Shown: positions 41,405 through 49,728 of the stretch, piece after piece | Position numbering within the stretch: the first letter of the stretch is position 1 | Layout: the number at the start of each line of letters is the position of its first letter | Source: LMUY01 sp965199555 | GTDB lineage: Bacteria; Pseudomonadota; Alphaproteobacteria; Acetobacterales; Acetobacteraceae | DNA length: 64,000 nucleotides | Direction: 5' to 3' | Assembly (NCBI GenBank): GCA_965199555.1 | Contig: CBDASJ010000017.1 | Span: 62,001 to 126,000, forward strand | Notes under the pieces: generated by a model | The model's database searches: none | The model's input: the letters and a program-made list of their open reading frames with translations, nothing else | What the model was told of the DNA's origin: nothing | Position numbers and translations under genes: made by a program

Positions 41405-42162
41405 CGCTTGCCCCCCATATAGGCGTCCTGCACGGCGCCGTCGGCGGCAACCGCCGCGAAGCTGCCTTCCGTCAGCCGGCGGCCTTCCGCCATGACGATC
41501 ACGTGGTCGCAAAGCCGGGCGATCATGTCCATCTGGTGCTCGATCAGCACCAGGGTGATGCCGTCGGCGACGATCTCCTTCAATCGCTCGCCGATCTCGC
41601 GCGACAGGGTCGGGTTCACGCCGGCCAAGGGCTCGTCCAGCAGGATCAGCTTCGGCTCGGTCATCAGCGCGCGGCCGATCTCCAGCAGCTTCTTTTGGCC
41701 GCCGGACAGGGCGGCGGCCGGGTTGTCCAGCACCGGCGTCAACCGCAGGCGTTCGGCGACCGCCTGCGCCCGGTTCTGCAACGCCGCCTCACGCGCCAGC
41801 ATCGCGCGGGTGCGCAGCAGGGCGCTGAGGACGCCTTCGCCGGGCTGCGCCGCGCCATACAGCATCAGGTTTTCCCGCACCGTCAGCCGCGGGCAGCCGC
41901 GGGCGATCTGGAAGGTGCGGACCAGCCCGGTGCGGGTGATCCGGTCGGGGCGCCAGCCGGTGATGTCGGTGCCGTCGAACAGAATGCGGCCGGTGCTGGG
42001 CGGCACCACCCCGGACAGGCAGTTGAACAGGGTGGTCTTGCCGGCGCCGTTGGGGCCGATCAGGCCGGTAATGCCGCCGGCTGCGATGCTGAGGTCCACG
42101 CCAGTGAGCGCGTGCACGCCGTAGAAGTGCCGGGTGACCTTGCGAACCTCCAGCAACGCCAT
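41392..42162 (-). CDS. livG: LIV-type ABC ATPase LivG
   Basis: A 256-residue ATPase beginning MALLEVRKVTRHFYGVHALTGV. Walker A is GPNGAGKTT, the LivG-specific RTFQIARGCPRLTVRENLM region follows, then signature LSGGQKKLLEIGRAL, Walker B LILLDEPLAGVNP and VLIEHQMDMI. GGAGGG precedes the ATG at 42162. First gene of the minus-strand importer operon. Confidence 0.94.
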   Translation of the reverse strand: MALLEVRKVTRHFYGVHALTGVDLSIAAGGITGLIGPNGAGKTTLFNCLSGVVPPSTGRILFDGTDITGWRPDRITRTGLVRTFQIARGCPRLTVRENLMLYGAAQPGEGVLSALLRTRAMLAREAALQNRAQAVAERLRLTPVLDNPAAALSGGQKKLLEIGRALMTEPKLILLDEPLAGVNPTLSREIGERLKEIVADGITLVLIEHQMDMIARLCDHVIVMAEGRRLTEGSFAAVAADGAVQDAYMGGKRWAS

Positions 42163-42330
42163 GCCACCCTCCGATGCGCGTCCGCGCCGTTGGCGGCCGT
42201 GAAGCACGGCGCAGCATAATATCGAGACGCGCTGCGCCCCAAGTCGCAATGTGAAGCCAGGCGCGAGGCGCGCAGAAATCCTTGCATTTTCGCCGACGTG
42301 GATGCCGCGCCGCGATCAGTCTCGTGATGT

Positions 42331-42411
42331 GACTAAATCGTTTACGCATCCTGGAGTTAGGTGAAAATTAATTAGGTTCGGTTGAAATTTGCCTTGCGAC
42401 CAAATCGTTTA
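42331..42411. promoter_or_regulatory. AT-rich control region with two copies of a 14-base repeat
   Basis: The stretch 42163-42449 has no gene. From about 42300 it is markedly AT-richer than the rest of the window. GAC-pyrimidine-AAATCGTTTA occurs at 42331-42344 and 42398-42411, starting 67 bases apart. Between them lies AATTAATTAGG. Divergent genes (livG and a small membrane protein) flank it, so it likely holds promoters and operator sites. The binding protein is unknown. Confidence 0.5.
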
Positions 42412-42449
42412 GCACCGTAAATGATCCCAGAACGGGGGGAGCGCTTGTG

Positions 42450-42614
42450 ATGAGTGTTACGACCTACGAAAAACAAACCGCTTGGGAAGAAACCGAGGAA
42501 GAATACCGGAAGCGCTGTGAAACGGCCCAATCCGCCAAGTCGAGCTGGGCCGGAACGGTGGTTGGTCTGCTGATCGCCATCCCGCTTCTGCTCAAGCTCG
42601 TCATGGTGTGGTAA
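42450..42614 (+). CDS. 54-residue single-span membrane protein
   Basis: A short gene below usual length cut-offs. GGGGGGAG lies about 8 bases before the ATG. The N-terminal half is charged and rich in glutamate (TTYEKQTAWEETEEEYRKRCE). The C-terminal half is one hydrophobic helix (WAGTVVGLLIAIPLLLKLVMVW). It is probably an inner-membrane peptide with a cytoplasmic charged head. Codon use is less GC-biased than that of its neighbours, which may reflect recent arrival. The next membrane gene may be coupled to it. Confidence 0.6.
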   Translation: MSVTTYEKQTAWEETEEEYRKRCETAQSAKSSWAGTVVGLLIAIPLLLKLVMVW

Positions 42615-42865
42615 GAAGTTCGTCGGTTATTATGTTCAGTTTCCTCGCAATCGTTGTGCTGTTGAGCCCGGTCTGTTTCGTGCTGGGCACCTACTACGGC
42701 TGGGGATTGTACTCCTGGCTGTGGATGTCCCTGATCTTGGCCTCTGCGCCGCCGCTGGCGGTCACCATCCTGGTGGTGGCGCAGTGGATCAGGGCGCGCT
42801 TCGGAGACTTAGGTGCCAGTCCGATGCCGGGTCAGTCGGAGGCCACTCGGCCGCAGCTTCAATAG
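42608..42865 (+). CDS. Small two-span membrane protein
   Basis: A protein of 77-85 residues with two hydrophobic helices (FLAIVVLLSPVCFVLGTYYGW and LWMSLILASAPPLAVTILVVAQWI) and a short polar tail. Starts are GTG at 42608, overlapping the stop of the preceding small gene, or ATG at 42632; neither has a strong ribosome binding site, so coupling to the upstream gene is plausible. Function unknown. Confidence 0.55.
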   Translation: MVRSSSVIMFSFLAIVVLLSPVCFVLGTYYGWGLYSWLWMSLILASAPPLAVTILVVAQWIRARFGDLGASPMPGQSEATRPQLQ

Positions 42866-43182
42866 CCGTTGGGGCTCGTCATCGACGTGGTGTTGCCCGA
42901 CGAGGTCTGCGGCCCATAAACGAAGCCGGGCGGCAGGCCCGGCGGGGCGAATCCTGCCGGCGGCGGTGGAGCGACCGGGCCGGGCCCGCGCAGCAGGTCG
43001 CAGGTCCAGCGCCAACCGGCGGCGTGGCCGGTCAACTGTCCGCCCCGGTCGTATTCGCAGCTACACCCACCCTCGCTCACCTGGCCGTCCAACGCCGCCG
43101 AGCAGCGCGGCAGCAACGGCTGCGTCGCGGCGGCGAACCCGGTGAGGCACAAGGCGACGATGATCGCAACGAGGCGGCGCAT
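42859..43182 (-). CDS. Small exported cysteine-containing protein
   Basis: A 107-residue protein with a signal peptide (MRRLVAIIVALCLTGFAAAT) and a mature part with four cysteines (LPRCSAAL, GGCSCEYD, WTCDLL) that could form two disulfides, followed by a proline/glycine-rich tail ending MTSPNGY. It overlaps the convergent membrane gene by 7 bases. No family recognised. Confidence 0.6.
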   Translation of the reverse strand: MRRLVAIIVALCLTGFAAATQPLLPRCSAALDGQVSEGGCSCEYDRGGQLTGHAAGWRWTCDLLRGPGPVAPPPPAGFAPPGLPPGFVYGPQTSSGNTTSMTSPNGY

Positions 43183-43227
43183 CCCTGCAGCATGCCCGCC
43201 ATAGGTTACCCCAGCGTCAACGCAGGT

Positions 43228-44100
43228 TCACCCGGGCCGCAGGAAGCGGCCAAGCCACTCCTCATAACGCTCGCCCTGCGTCACGTCGCGCAGGAGCGCC
43301 GGGCCGGCAAGGCCGCCGAGCTCGCCGGGCGGCACGCCGTCCCGCAGGGCACGCATCGTGTCGTGGATCGCGCGGATCGAGGCCGCGAAGGGCTGGTGGC
43401 CTTGAAGGCTGATCCGCACCCCCGCCGCCGCCAAGGCTTCGCGGTTGCCCAGCGCGGGCGGCGCATTGCCCAGAATGATCGGCAAATCGCTTGCCGCCCG
43501 CAACGCCGCCAATTGTTCCGGCGCGGTCACGCCGGTGAAGAACAGCGCGTCCGGCCCCAGCGCGGCATAGGACCTGGCGCGAGCCACCGCATCGGCCAGC
43601 CCGCTGATGCCGACGGCGCCGGTGCGTGCCACCACCGCCAACGCCGGGTCGTCGCGGGCGGCCAAGGCGGCGGCGATCTTCCCCGCGCCTTCCTCCATCG
43701 GCAACAGACCCGGGCTGGTGGCGCCGAACGGCGTGGGAAGCGCCGTATCCTCGATGGTCAAGCCCGCGATGCCGGCCACCTCCAGCTCCTGCACGGTGCG
43801 CATGACGTTGAGCGCGTTGCCGTAGCCGTGGTCCGCATCCGCCAGCACCGGGATCTCAGCGGCCCGGCAGATGCGCCGGGCCTGCTCGGCGAACTCCGTC
43901 AGCGTCAGCACGACGATGTCCGGGGCGCCCAACACCGCCAGCGAGGCGACCGAGCCGGCGAACATCCCCAACTCGAAGCCGAGCGAGGCGGCGATGCGGG
44001 CGGAGATCGGGTCGTGCAGCGAGGCCGGATGGACGCACGCGTCGCCGGCGAGGATGTCGCGAAACCGCCGCCGCATGCGATGCGCGGTGTTGCCTGCCAT
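43228..44100 (-). CDS. Isocitrate lyase/PEP mutase family enzyme
   Basis: A 290-residue TIM-barrel enzyme. Motifs are HPASLHDPISARIAASLGF, VLADADHGYGNALNVMRTVQELEVAGIAGLTIEDTALP (metal-binding DADHGYG and IED, residues 83-121) and an aldolase-like C-terminus. The carbon-carbon lyase cysteine motif KKCGH of isocitrate lyase is not seen, so oxaloacetate decarboxylase- or carboxyphosphonoenolpyruvate-like chemistry is likelier. AGGAGG precedes the ATG. Divergent from an isochorismatase-like gene. Confidence 0.87.
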   Translation of the reverse strand: MAGNTAHRMRRRFRDILAGDACVHPASLHDPISARIAASLGFELGMFAGSVASLAVLGAPDIVVLTLTEFAEQARRICRAAEIPVLADADHGYGNALNVMRTVQELEVAGIAGLTIEDTALPTPFGATSPGLLPMEEGAGKIAAALAARDDPALAVVARTGAVGISGLADAVARARSYAALGPDALFFTGVTAPEQLAALRAASDLPIILGNAPPALGNREALAAAGVRISLQGHQPFAASIRAIHDTMRALRDGVPPGELGGLAGPALLRDVTQGERYEEWLGRFLRPG

Positions 44101-44218
44101 GAAACCACCTCCTGTCCTGCGGGAAGTATGGCGGCGGGGGCAGGGCGCGGGGAAGCCTCGCCACCGGCCCGGCGGTGGGGCATCCTGCGAACGGCACCCT
44201 GCATGGAAGGCTTCCGCC

Positions 44219-44791
44219 ATGGACCTCGATCCGCGTTCGGCCGCGCTCGTCCTGATCGACCTGCAAGCCGGCATCGTCGGCATGACGCTGGCGCCGCGCT
44301 CCGGCCCGGAGGTGGTCGAAACAGCGCGGTCCTTGGCGGAGCGGTTTCGCGCGGCCGGCGCGCCCGTCGTGCTGGTGCGGGTCACCTGGGCGGCGGATTA
44401 CGCCGATGCGCCAGGCGGCCTGGTGGACCAGGTGGGGTCACGGCCGCCGGGCGGTCTGCCGGCGGCCTGGAGCGCGCTGGTGGAGGGCCTGGTGCAGCCG
44501 CAGGACATCGTGGTGACGAAGCGGCAATGGGGCGCCTTCACCGGCACGGATTTGGACCTGCAGCTTCGCCGCCGCGGCATCGGCACGATCGTGCTCGGCG
44601 GGATCGCCACCAACTTCGGCGTTGAATCCACCGCGCGGCATGCCTGGGAACTGGGTTACAACGTAGTGGTGGCAGAGGATTGCTGCACCACTGCTTCGGT
44701 TGAGCTGCACGACACGGCGATTCGCGTGATTTTCCCACGGATCGCGCGCGTCGTGAACAGCGCCGACGTGTCGTTTGCGAGTGGCGGCTAG
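44219..44791 (+). CDS. Isochorismatase-family cysteine hydrolase
   Basis: A 190-residue hydrolase. The catalytic triad regions are LVLIDLQAGIVG (Asp), VVTKRQWGAF (Lys) and GGIATNFGVESTARHAWELGYNVVVAEDCC. At the position where most family members have cysteine, the sequence reads IATNFGVES, so the usual nucleophilic cysteine is absent. In this subgroup asparagine appears there, which needs checking. It may act on an amide or an isochorismate-like ester. It overlaps the chemoreceptor gene tail to tail by 4 bases. Confidence 0.82.
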   Translation: MDLDPRSAALVLIDLQAGIVGMTLAPRSGPEVVETARSLAERFRAAGAPVVLVRVTWAADYADAPGGLVDQVGSRPPGGLPAAWSALVEGLVQPQDIVVTKRQWGAFTGTDLDLQLRRRGIGTIVLGGIATNFGVESTARHAWELGYNVVVAEDCCTTASVELHDTAIRVIFPRIARVVNSADVSFASGG

Positions 44792-46725
44792 AACTCCTCC
44801 CACCCGTCCGGGTCGACCTCCGCCACACGCTTGACGGCGGCGCCGCCGCGCCCGGTCGTCTTCAATGCCACGGCGCTGGCTGGCCGGCTCGGGGCCGCCC
44901 GGCGTGACGGCGGCGGCCGCGGCGCTTCCGCCTGCTGGCCGAGCTGGAACCGGCCGGTGAGCTGCGCCAGCGCCTCGGTATCCTGGGCGAGCGAGTGGCT
45001 GGCGGCGGTGCTTTGCTCCACCATGGCCGCGTTCTGCTGGGTCACCTGGTCCATCTGGTTGATCGCGGTGTTCACCTCCGCCAGGCCAGCGGATTGCTCG
45101 TGGGCGCTTGCGGCGATCTCGCTCACCACGCCGTCAATCTGGCCCACCTGGCTCACGATGCGTTCCAGCGAGCGGCCGGTTTCCGCCACCAACTCTACGC
45201 CGCGATCCACCTGCTGGGAGGAGGTCGAGATCAGCGACTTGATTTCCCGCGCGGATTCGGCGCTGCGCTGCGCCAAGGCACGGACCTCGCTGGCCACCAC
45301 GGCAAAGCCGCGCCCTGCATCGCCGGCCCGCGCCGCCTCCACGCCGGCGTTCAACGCCAGCAGGTTGGTTTGGAACGCGATCTCGTCGATGACGCCGATG
45401 ATCTGGCTGATCTGCCGTGCCGAGGTTTCGATCGCGCTCATCGCCGTGACGGCTTCGCGCACCACCTTGCCGGAATGCTCCGCGTCCGCCTTCGCGGTGG
45501 ACACCACGTCGCGGGCCTTTTCCGCCCCGTCCGCGGTTTTGCGCACCGTGGCGGTGATCTGGTCCAGCGCTGCGGCGGTTTCTTCCAGGCTGGCAGCCTG
45601 CTGCTCCGTCCGGCGGGACAGGTCGTCGGCGGCCTGGGTGATCTCGGCCGTGCCGGAGCGGATGGTCGCGGTGTTGGCCGTGATCACGCCCATGGCGGCT
45701 TGCAACTGGGTGGTCGCGGCGTTGAAATCTTCCCGCAACTGCTCGTACTCCGGGGCGAACGGCTCCGGCAGCCGCACCGTGAGGTTGCCGCCGGACAACT
45801 GGGCCAGCCCGCCGGCGACCGCATCGACCACGGATTTCTGCAACGCCGCCGCGGCGTCCCGCTCCGCCTCGTTGCGGGCATGCTGGGCTTCGGCCGCCCG
45901 GCGCTGCTCCGCCGCCGCCACGGCCAGGCTCGCCTTCTCGATCACCGCCGCCTTGAACACCCCCACCGACGCCGCCATCGCCTGGATGTCGGCCAGCGAA
46001 CCGCCCGTGGGAACCGTCGTGTCCAGGTTGCCGGCCGCCAGGTCCCGCATGGAGGCGGATAGCGCGCGGGTCGGGCGGGTGATGGAGCGGATCACCATGG
46101 TCGCGGCGCCGGCCAGCAGGGCGAGCACGGCCAGGGCGATCCCGCCCAGGGTCCACGCGGTGTGCCGGAACTCGGCATTGAGGTCGTCGAGGTACACCCC
46201 GGTGCCGATAACCCAGTGCCACGGCTCGTAATACCGATACATGCCGAGCTTCAGGGCCGGCGTGGTTTCGCCCGCCCGCGGGTAATAGTACTCGGATGCC
46301 GCCACGCCATCGCGGATCGCCCGTGGCATCACTTCGGGGATCCAGGCGAACCCGTGGCTGTCCACCTGCTTCATGAAATCCACCCCGATGATCTTCGGGT
46401 TGGGGTGGGCGACGATGAGGCCCTTCGAGTCGAGAACGAAGAAGTAGTCGTCCTTGCGGTGGGTCATCGAGCCGATTTGCGCCGCCGCCTGCGCCTTGGC
46501 CGCTTCCTCTGTGATCTTGCCGGCCGCCGCTTGTGCGCGGTCAAAATCGACCAGCTTCGCCACCATCTCGGTGGCGGTCGTCAGTTCGGCCACCCGCTGC
46601 GCCCGCAGGTTCTGCCACTGCGAATGCAGGGCAAAGCTCGTCAGCACCAGGAGCCCGACCCCGAACGCGGCGGTCATTGCGAACAACCGGAATGATAAAC
46701 GAGACAAGATAGCGAAGCGGCGCAT
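44788..46725 (-). CDS. Methyl-accepting chemotaxis protein with sCache sensor
   Basis: A 645-residue receptor. An N-terminal membrane helix (LFAMTAAFGVGLLVLTSFAL) is followed by a periplasmic single-Cache domain (MTHRKDDYFFVLDSKGLIVAHPNP, residues 87-110), a second membrane helix, a HAMP region (SITRPTRALSASMRDLAAGNLD) and a long cytoplasmic coiled coil with the hairpin EIAFQTNLLALNAGVEAARAGDAGRGFAVVASEVRALAQRS (residues 475-515). The C-terminus DGWEEF resembles the pentapeptide that recruits CheR/CheB. It senses a small carboxylate-type ligand in many relatives. GGAGG precedes the ATG. Confidence 0.93.
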   Translation of the reverse strand: MRRFAILSRLSFRLFAMTAAFGVGLLVLTSFALHSQWQNLRAQRVAELTTATEMVAKLVDFDRAQAAAGKITEEAAKAQAAAQIGSMTHRKDDYFFVLDSKGLIVAHPNPKIIGVDFMKQVDSHGFAWIPEVMPRAIRDGVAASEYYYPRAGETTPALKLGMYRYYEPWHWVIGTGVYLDDLNAEFRHTAWTLGGIALAVLALLAGAATMVIRSITRPTRALSASMRDLAAGNLDTTVPTGGSLADIQAMAASVGVFKAAVIEKASLAVAAAEQRRAAEAQHARNEAERDAAAALQKSVVDAVAGGLAQLSGGNLTVRLPEPFAPEYEQLREDFNAATTQLQAAMGVITANTATIRSGTAEITQAADDLSRRTEQQAASLEETAAALDQITATVRKTADGAEKARDVVSTAKADAEHSGKVVREAVTAMSAIETSARQISQIIGVIDEIAFQTNLLALNAGVEAARAGDAGRGFAVVASEVRALAQRSAESAREIKSLISTSSQQVDRGVELVAETGRSLERIVSQVGQIDGVVSEIAASAHEQSAGLAEVNTAINQMDQVTQQNAAMVEQSTAASHSLAQDTEALAQLTGRFQLGQQAEAPRPPPSRRAAPSRPASAVALKTTGRGGAAVKRVAEVDPDGWEEF

Positions 46726-46870
46726 GGTGCCTCCGTTAAACAAGCAGCCATGACTTTGCCGTCCAACGGTAAACATTTCGTTGGTTCTGGCCGACCGGCG
46801 GCCGGGGACGCCGCACTGGACACCCCGGGGCCCGCAAGCTAGGCGGCGGTTGTTTTTGCGGGAGACCCCA

Positions 46871-47608
46871 ATGTTCCGTTTGGATGGCAAGGTCGCGCTG
46901 GTCACGGGTGCGTCCGGCGGCATCGGCGCGGCGATCGCGCGCGGCCTGCACGCCCAAGGCGCCCGGGTCGCCTTGTCCGGCACGCGGACCGAGGCGCTGG
47001 AGCAGCTCGCCGCGGCGATCGGGGAGGGGGCCTTCGTGTGCCCGGCGGATCTGCGCGACCCGGCGGCGCCGGACGCCCTGGTCGCGGCGGCGGAGGGGGC
47101 GGCCGGGCCGCTCGACATCCTGGTCAACAATGCCGGCTTCACCCGCGACATGCTGGCGTTGCGCATGAAGGACGAGGATTGGCAGGCCGTGCTGGACGTG
47201 GACCTCACCGCGCCGTTTCGGCTCGCCCGGGCCGCGATGAAAGGCATGCTGCGCCGCCGGGCCGGCCGCATCGTCGCCATCGCCAGCATCGTCGGCAGCA
47301 CCGGCAATCCGGGCCAGGCGAACTATGCCGCGGCCAAGGCCGGGCTGGTGGGCATGACCAAGTCGCTGGCACAGGAGGTGGGCGCCCGCGGCATCACCGT
47401 GAACGTGGTGGCGCCCGGCTTCATCCAAACCGCCATGACGGACAAGCTCAGCGACGAGCAGAAGCAGCGGCTGACCAGCTCCATCCCGCTCGGCCGCATG
47501 GGCCAGCCGGACGACGTGGCCGCCGCCGTGGCCTACCTTGCTTCGGACGAGGCCGTCTGGGTCACAGGCGCCACGCTGCACGTCAATGGCGGCATGGCAA
47601 TGCTGTGA
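46871..47608 (+). CDS. fabG: 3-oxoacyl-[acyl-carrier-protein] reductase-like SDR
   Basis: A 245-residue SDR starting MFRLDGKVALVTGASGGIGAAIARGL. It has the cofactor motif TGASGGIG, NNAG, the catalytic serine in IASIVGSTGNPGQANYAAAKAGL with Tyr and Lys, and the FabG-like C-terminus VTGATLHVNGGMAML. It probably reduces 3-ketoacyl-ACP in fatty acid synthesis, but a FabG paralogue for other keto compounds is possible since no other fab genes are adjacent. Its last 76 bases overlap the TPR-glycosyltransferase gene on the other strand. Confidence 0.88.
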   Translation: MFRLDGKVALVTGASGGIGAAIARGLHAQGARVALSGTRTEALEQLAAAIGEGAFVCPADLRDPAAPDALVAAAEGAAGPLDILVNNAGFTRDMLALRMKDEDWQAVLDVDLTAPFRLARAAMKGMLRRRAGRIVAIASIVGSTGNPGQANYAAAKAGLVGMTKSLAQEVGARGITVNVVAPGFIQTAMTDKLSDEQKQRLTSSIPLGRMGQPDDVAAAVAYLASDEAVWVTGATLHVNGGMAML

Positions 47609-49152
47609 TCCCCGCCGCCGGCCGGGCGGAGCACGTCGTCCAGCGCGCCGGCGACGCGGACCGCCACGCCGTCCCAGTCGCCGGGCTTGTCCTGACGGAA
47701 CAGGCGCATGCAGGAGTACCAGGGCGAGTCGGTGCGATCGAGCATCCAGCGCCAGTCCGGCGCGTGCGGCAGCATCACCCAAACGGGCGTGCCAAGCGCC
47801 CCCGCCAGGTGGGCGACCGCCGTGTCGACGGTGACCACCAAATCCAGTGCGGCGATCGCTGCCGCGGTTTCCCGCCAATCCGTCAACGCGTCGGCGTAGT
47901 CCAGGACTTCGGGCAGGGCGGCCACGTCCTCCCCCCGCGCGCCGGCCTGCAGGCTGACCAGGCTGCCGCGGCCCGCGGCGACGATCGGCGCCAGCGCTGC
48001 CACCGGCATGGAGCGCCGGGCGTCGTTGGAATGCAGCGGGTTGCCGGCCCAAACCAGCCCGACGCGCAGCCCGGCCCGCAGCACCCCGTGCCAATGCGCC
48101 AGCCGGTCGGCATCCGCGCGCAGGTAGGCGTCGGGGTTGGGCATGGCGGCCAGGGTGGTTTCGAACAACCGCGGCAGGCTCATCTGGTCGACCCAAAGGT
48201 CGTAGGCCGGCCGCTCGTCGCGCACGCAGGCCTGTGCTACGCCGGGCATGGCCGCCAGTAGCGGCACGAGCGACGGGGCGCACTCCACCACCACACGGGC
48301 GCCGCGCTGCGCCAATGGCGGCAGATAGCGCGCGAATTGGATGGTGTCGCCGAAGCCCTGTTCCGCCAGCACCAGGATGGTTCGGCCGTCCAGCGGCTCG
48401 CCGTCCCATTGCGGGCCGGCCGCGCTGCCGAAGCTGTCCGGAAAGCGGCGCTTGCGCCACTCGTATTTCTCCCAGCCGGCCGCCAGGTCGCCGCCCAGCA
48501 GCAGCGCCACGCCCTGGTTCCAGTGCGCCGCGGCGAAATCCGGTTGCAAGGCGATGGCGGTCTCGTTGCAGGCCACCGCCTCCGCCACGCGGCCCAGGCT
48601 GGCGAGCAGGTGGCCCAGGCTGGCATGCGCTTCCGCGAGGTCGGGCTGCAAGGCGGTGGCGCGGCGGATGTGCTGCTCCGCCAGCATCGGCTCGTCCAAC
48701 TCGGCATACGCGTTGCCCAGGTTGAGGTGGGTTTCCGCATCGTCCGGCTGCGTGGCCAGGGCATGGGTGAACGCGACCACCGCCTCCTCCGGCTGGCCCA
48801 GCGCGTTGAGCGCCGTGCCGCGCAGCGTTTGCACGGTCGCCAGCGCCGTGTGCCCCGCCAGCGGTTCCAACGTGTCCAGGGCGGTCCAGGACTGTCCGGC
48901 GGCAAGCTGCGCCCGCGCCAGGGCGACGCGGCCATCGCGGTGGCCCGGCCGTAGCGCCAGAGCGCGGTCGAGGAAGTCGACCGCCTCGTCGGGCCGCCCG
49001 GCGGCGAGCGCCGATTGGCCGAGCAGGAACAAGGCGTTGGGGTGCTCCGGTTCCGCCGCGAGCACCTGGTGCAGCAGCGCCTCCGCTTCCGCGTGGCGAC
49101 CGGCGCGACCATGCGCGATGGCCCGGAGCAGGGTGTCGATCACGTCGAACAT
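47533..49152 (-). CDS. TPR repeat protein with glycosyltransferase family 9-like domain
   Basis: A 539-residue protein. Residues 1-220 hold about six TPR units (EAVDFLDRALALRPGHRDGRVALARAQLAAG; EEAVVAFTHALATQPDDAETHLNLGNAYAEL, given here as examples at 58-88 and 120-150). Residues 240-510 resemble the C-terminal nucleotide-sugar-binding half of heptosyl/O-GlcNAc-type transferases, with ILVLAEQGFGDTIQFARYLPPLA and VTVDTAVAHLAGALGTPVWVMLP. It is probably a protein or surface-glycan glycosyltransferase. It lies 24 bases after rsmD, same strand. The C-terminal 25 residues lie in the overlap with fabG. Confidence 0.85.
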   Translation of the reverse strand: MFDVIDTLLRAIAHGRAGRHAEAEALLHQVLAAEPEHPNALFLLGQSALAAGRPDEAVDFLDRALALRPGHRDGRVALARAQLAAGQSWTALDTLEPLAGHTALATVQTLRGTALNALGQPEEAVVAFTHALATQPDDAETHLNLGNAYAELDEPMLAEQHIRRATALQPDLAEAHASLGHLLASLGRVAEAVACNETAIALQPDFAAAHWNQGVALLLGGDLAAGWEKYEWRKRRFPDSFGSAAGPQWDGEPLDGRTILVLAEQGFGDTIQFARYLPPLAQRGARVVVECAPSLVPLLAAMPGVAQACVRDERPAYDLWVDQMSLPRLFETTLAAMPNPDAYLRADADRLAHWHGVLRAGLRVGLVWAGNPLHSNDARRSMPVAALAPIVAAGRGSLVSLQAGARGEDVAALPEVLDYADALTDWRETAAAIAALDLVVTVDTAVAHLAGALGTPVWVMLPHAPDWRWMLDRTDSPWYSCMRLFRQDKPGDWDGVAVRVAGALDDVLRPAGGGDHSIAMPPLTCSVAPVTQTASSEAR

Positions 49153-49176
49153 GCCGGCAAAGGTAAAGCCGCGCGG

Positions 49177-49728
49177 TTAAGCGGGTGTGAAAACCCCTTG
49201 CCGCCAGACCCGGATCCGGCCGGCGCCATGCGCCCGCTCCGCCAACAGCGTGCCGATCTCGGCCGCCTCGTCACGCGCCGTTTCCCCGATCAGCAACGCG
49301 CCGGGGGCGATCCACCCGGCCGCGGCCAGCGACGCCACGGCGCGGGGCAGCAGGCCTTGGCCGTAGGGCGGGTCCAGGAACACCAGGTCGCACGGCCGGC
49401 CGTTCGGCGGGTGCAGCACGTCGGCGGCGATCACCTCCGCCGCGGCGCCGCGGCACCCGGCGACGTTGGCCCGCAGCACGTCCAGCGCGGCGCGGTCCCG
49501 TTCCAGGAAGGTGGCAAAGGCAGCGCCGCGGGACAAAGCTTCCAAGCCCAGCGCCCCGGTACCGGCGAAGGCGTCCAGCACCACGCGACCGTCCAGGCGG
49601 CCGCCCCAGGGCGCGTGCAACAGCATGTCGAACAGGGCCTGGCGCAGCCGTTCCGCCGTGGGGCGCGTGGCGTCGCCGGGCGGCGCGCGCAGGGTGCGGC
49701 CGCGCCAAGCGCCGGCGATGATCCTCAG
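49177..49728 (-). CDS. rsmD: 16S rRNA (guanine-N2-966) methyltransferase RsmD, probable CTG start
   Basis: A 183-residue SAM-dependent methyltransferase acting on 16S rRNA. It opens with RIIAGAWRGRTLRAP, has TRPTAERLRQALFDML, the SAM motif VLDAFAGTGALGLEALSRGA and the catalytic LVFLDPPYGQG (NPPY-type motif IV). No ATG, GTG or TTG lies near the conserved start; a CTG at 49728 overlaps the rluB stop as CTGA, in the position where family members have their ATG. Coupled translation from a CTG is therefore inferred. Confidence 0.9.
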   Translation of the reverse strand: MRIIAGAWRGRTLRAPPGDATRPTAERLRQALFDMLLHAPWGGRLDGRVVLDAFAGTGALGLEALSRGAAFATFLERDRAALDVLRANVAGCRGAAAEVIAADVLHPPNGRPCDLVFLDPPYGQGLLPRAVASLAAAGWIAPGALLIGETARDEAAEIGTLLAERAHGAGRIRVWRQGVFTPA

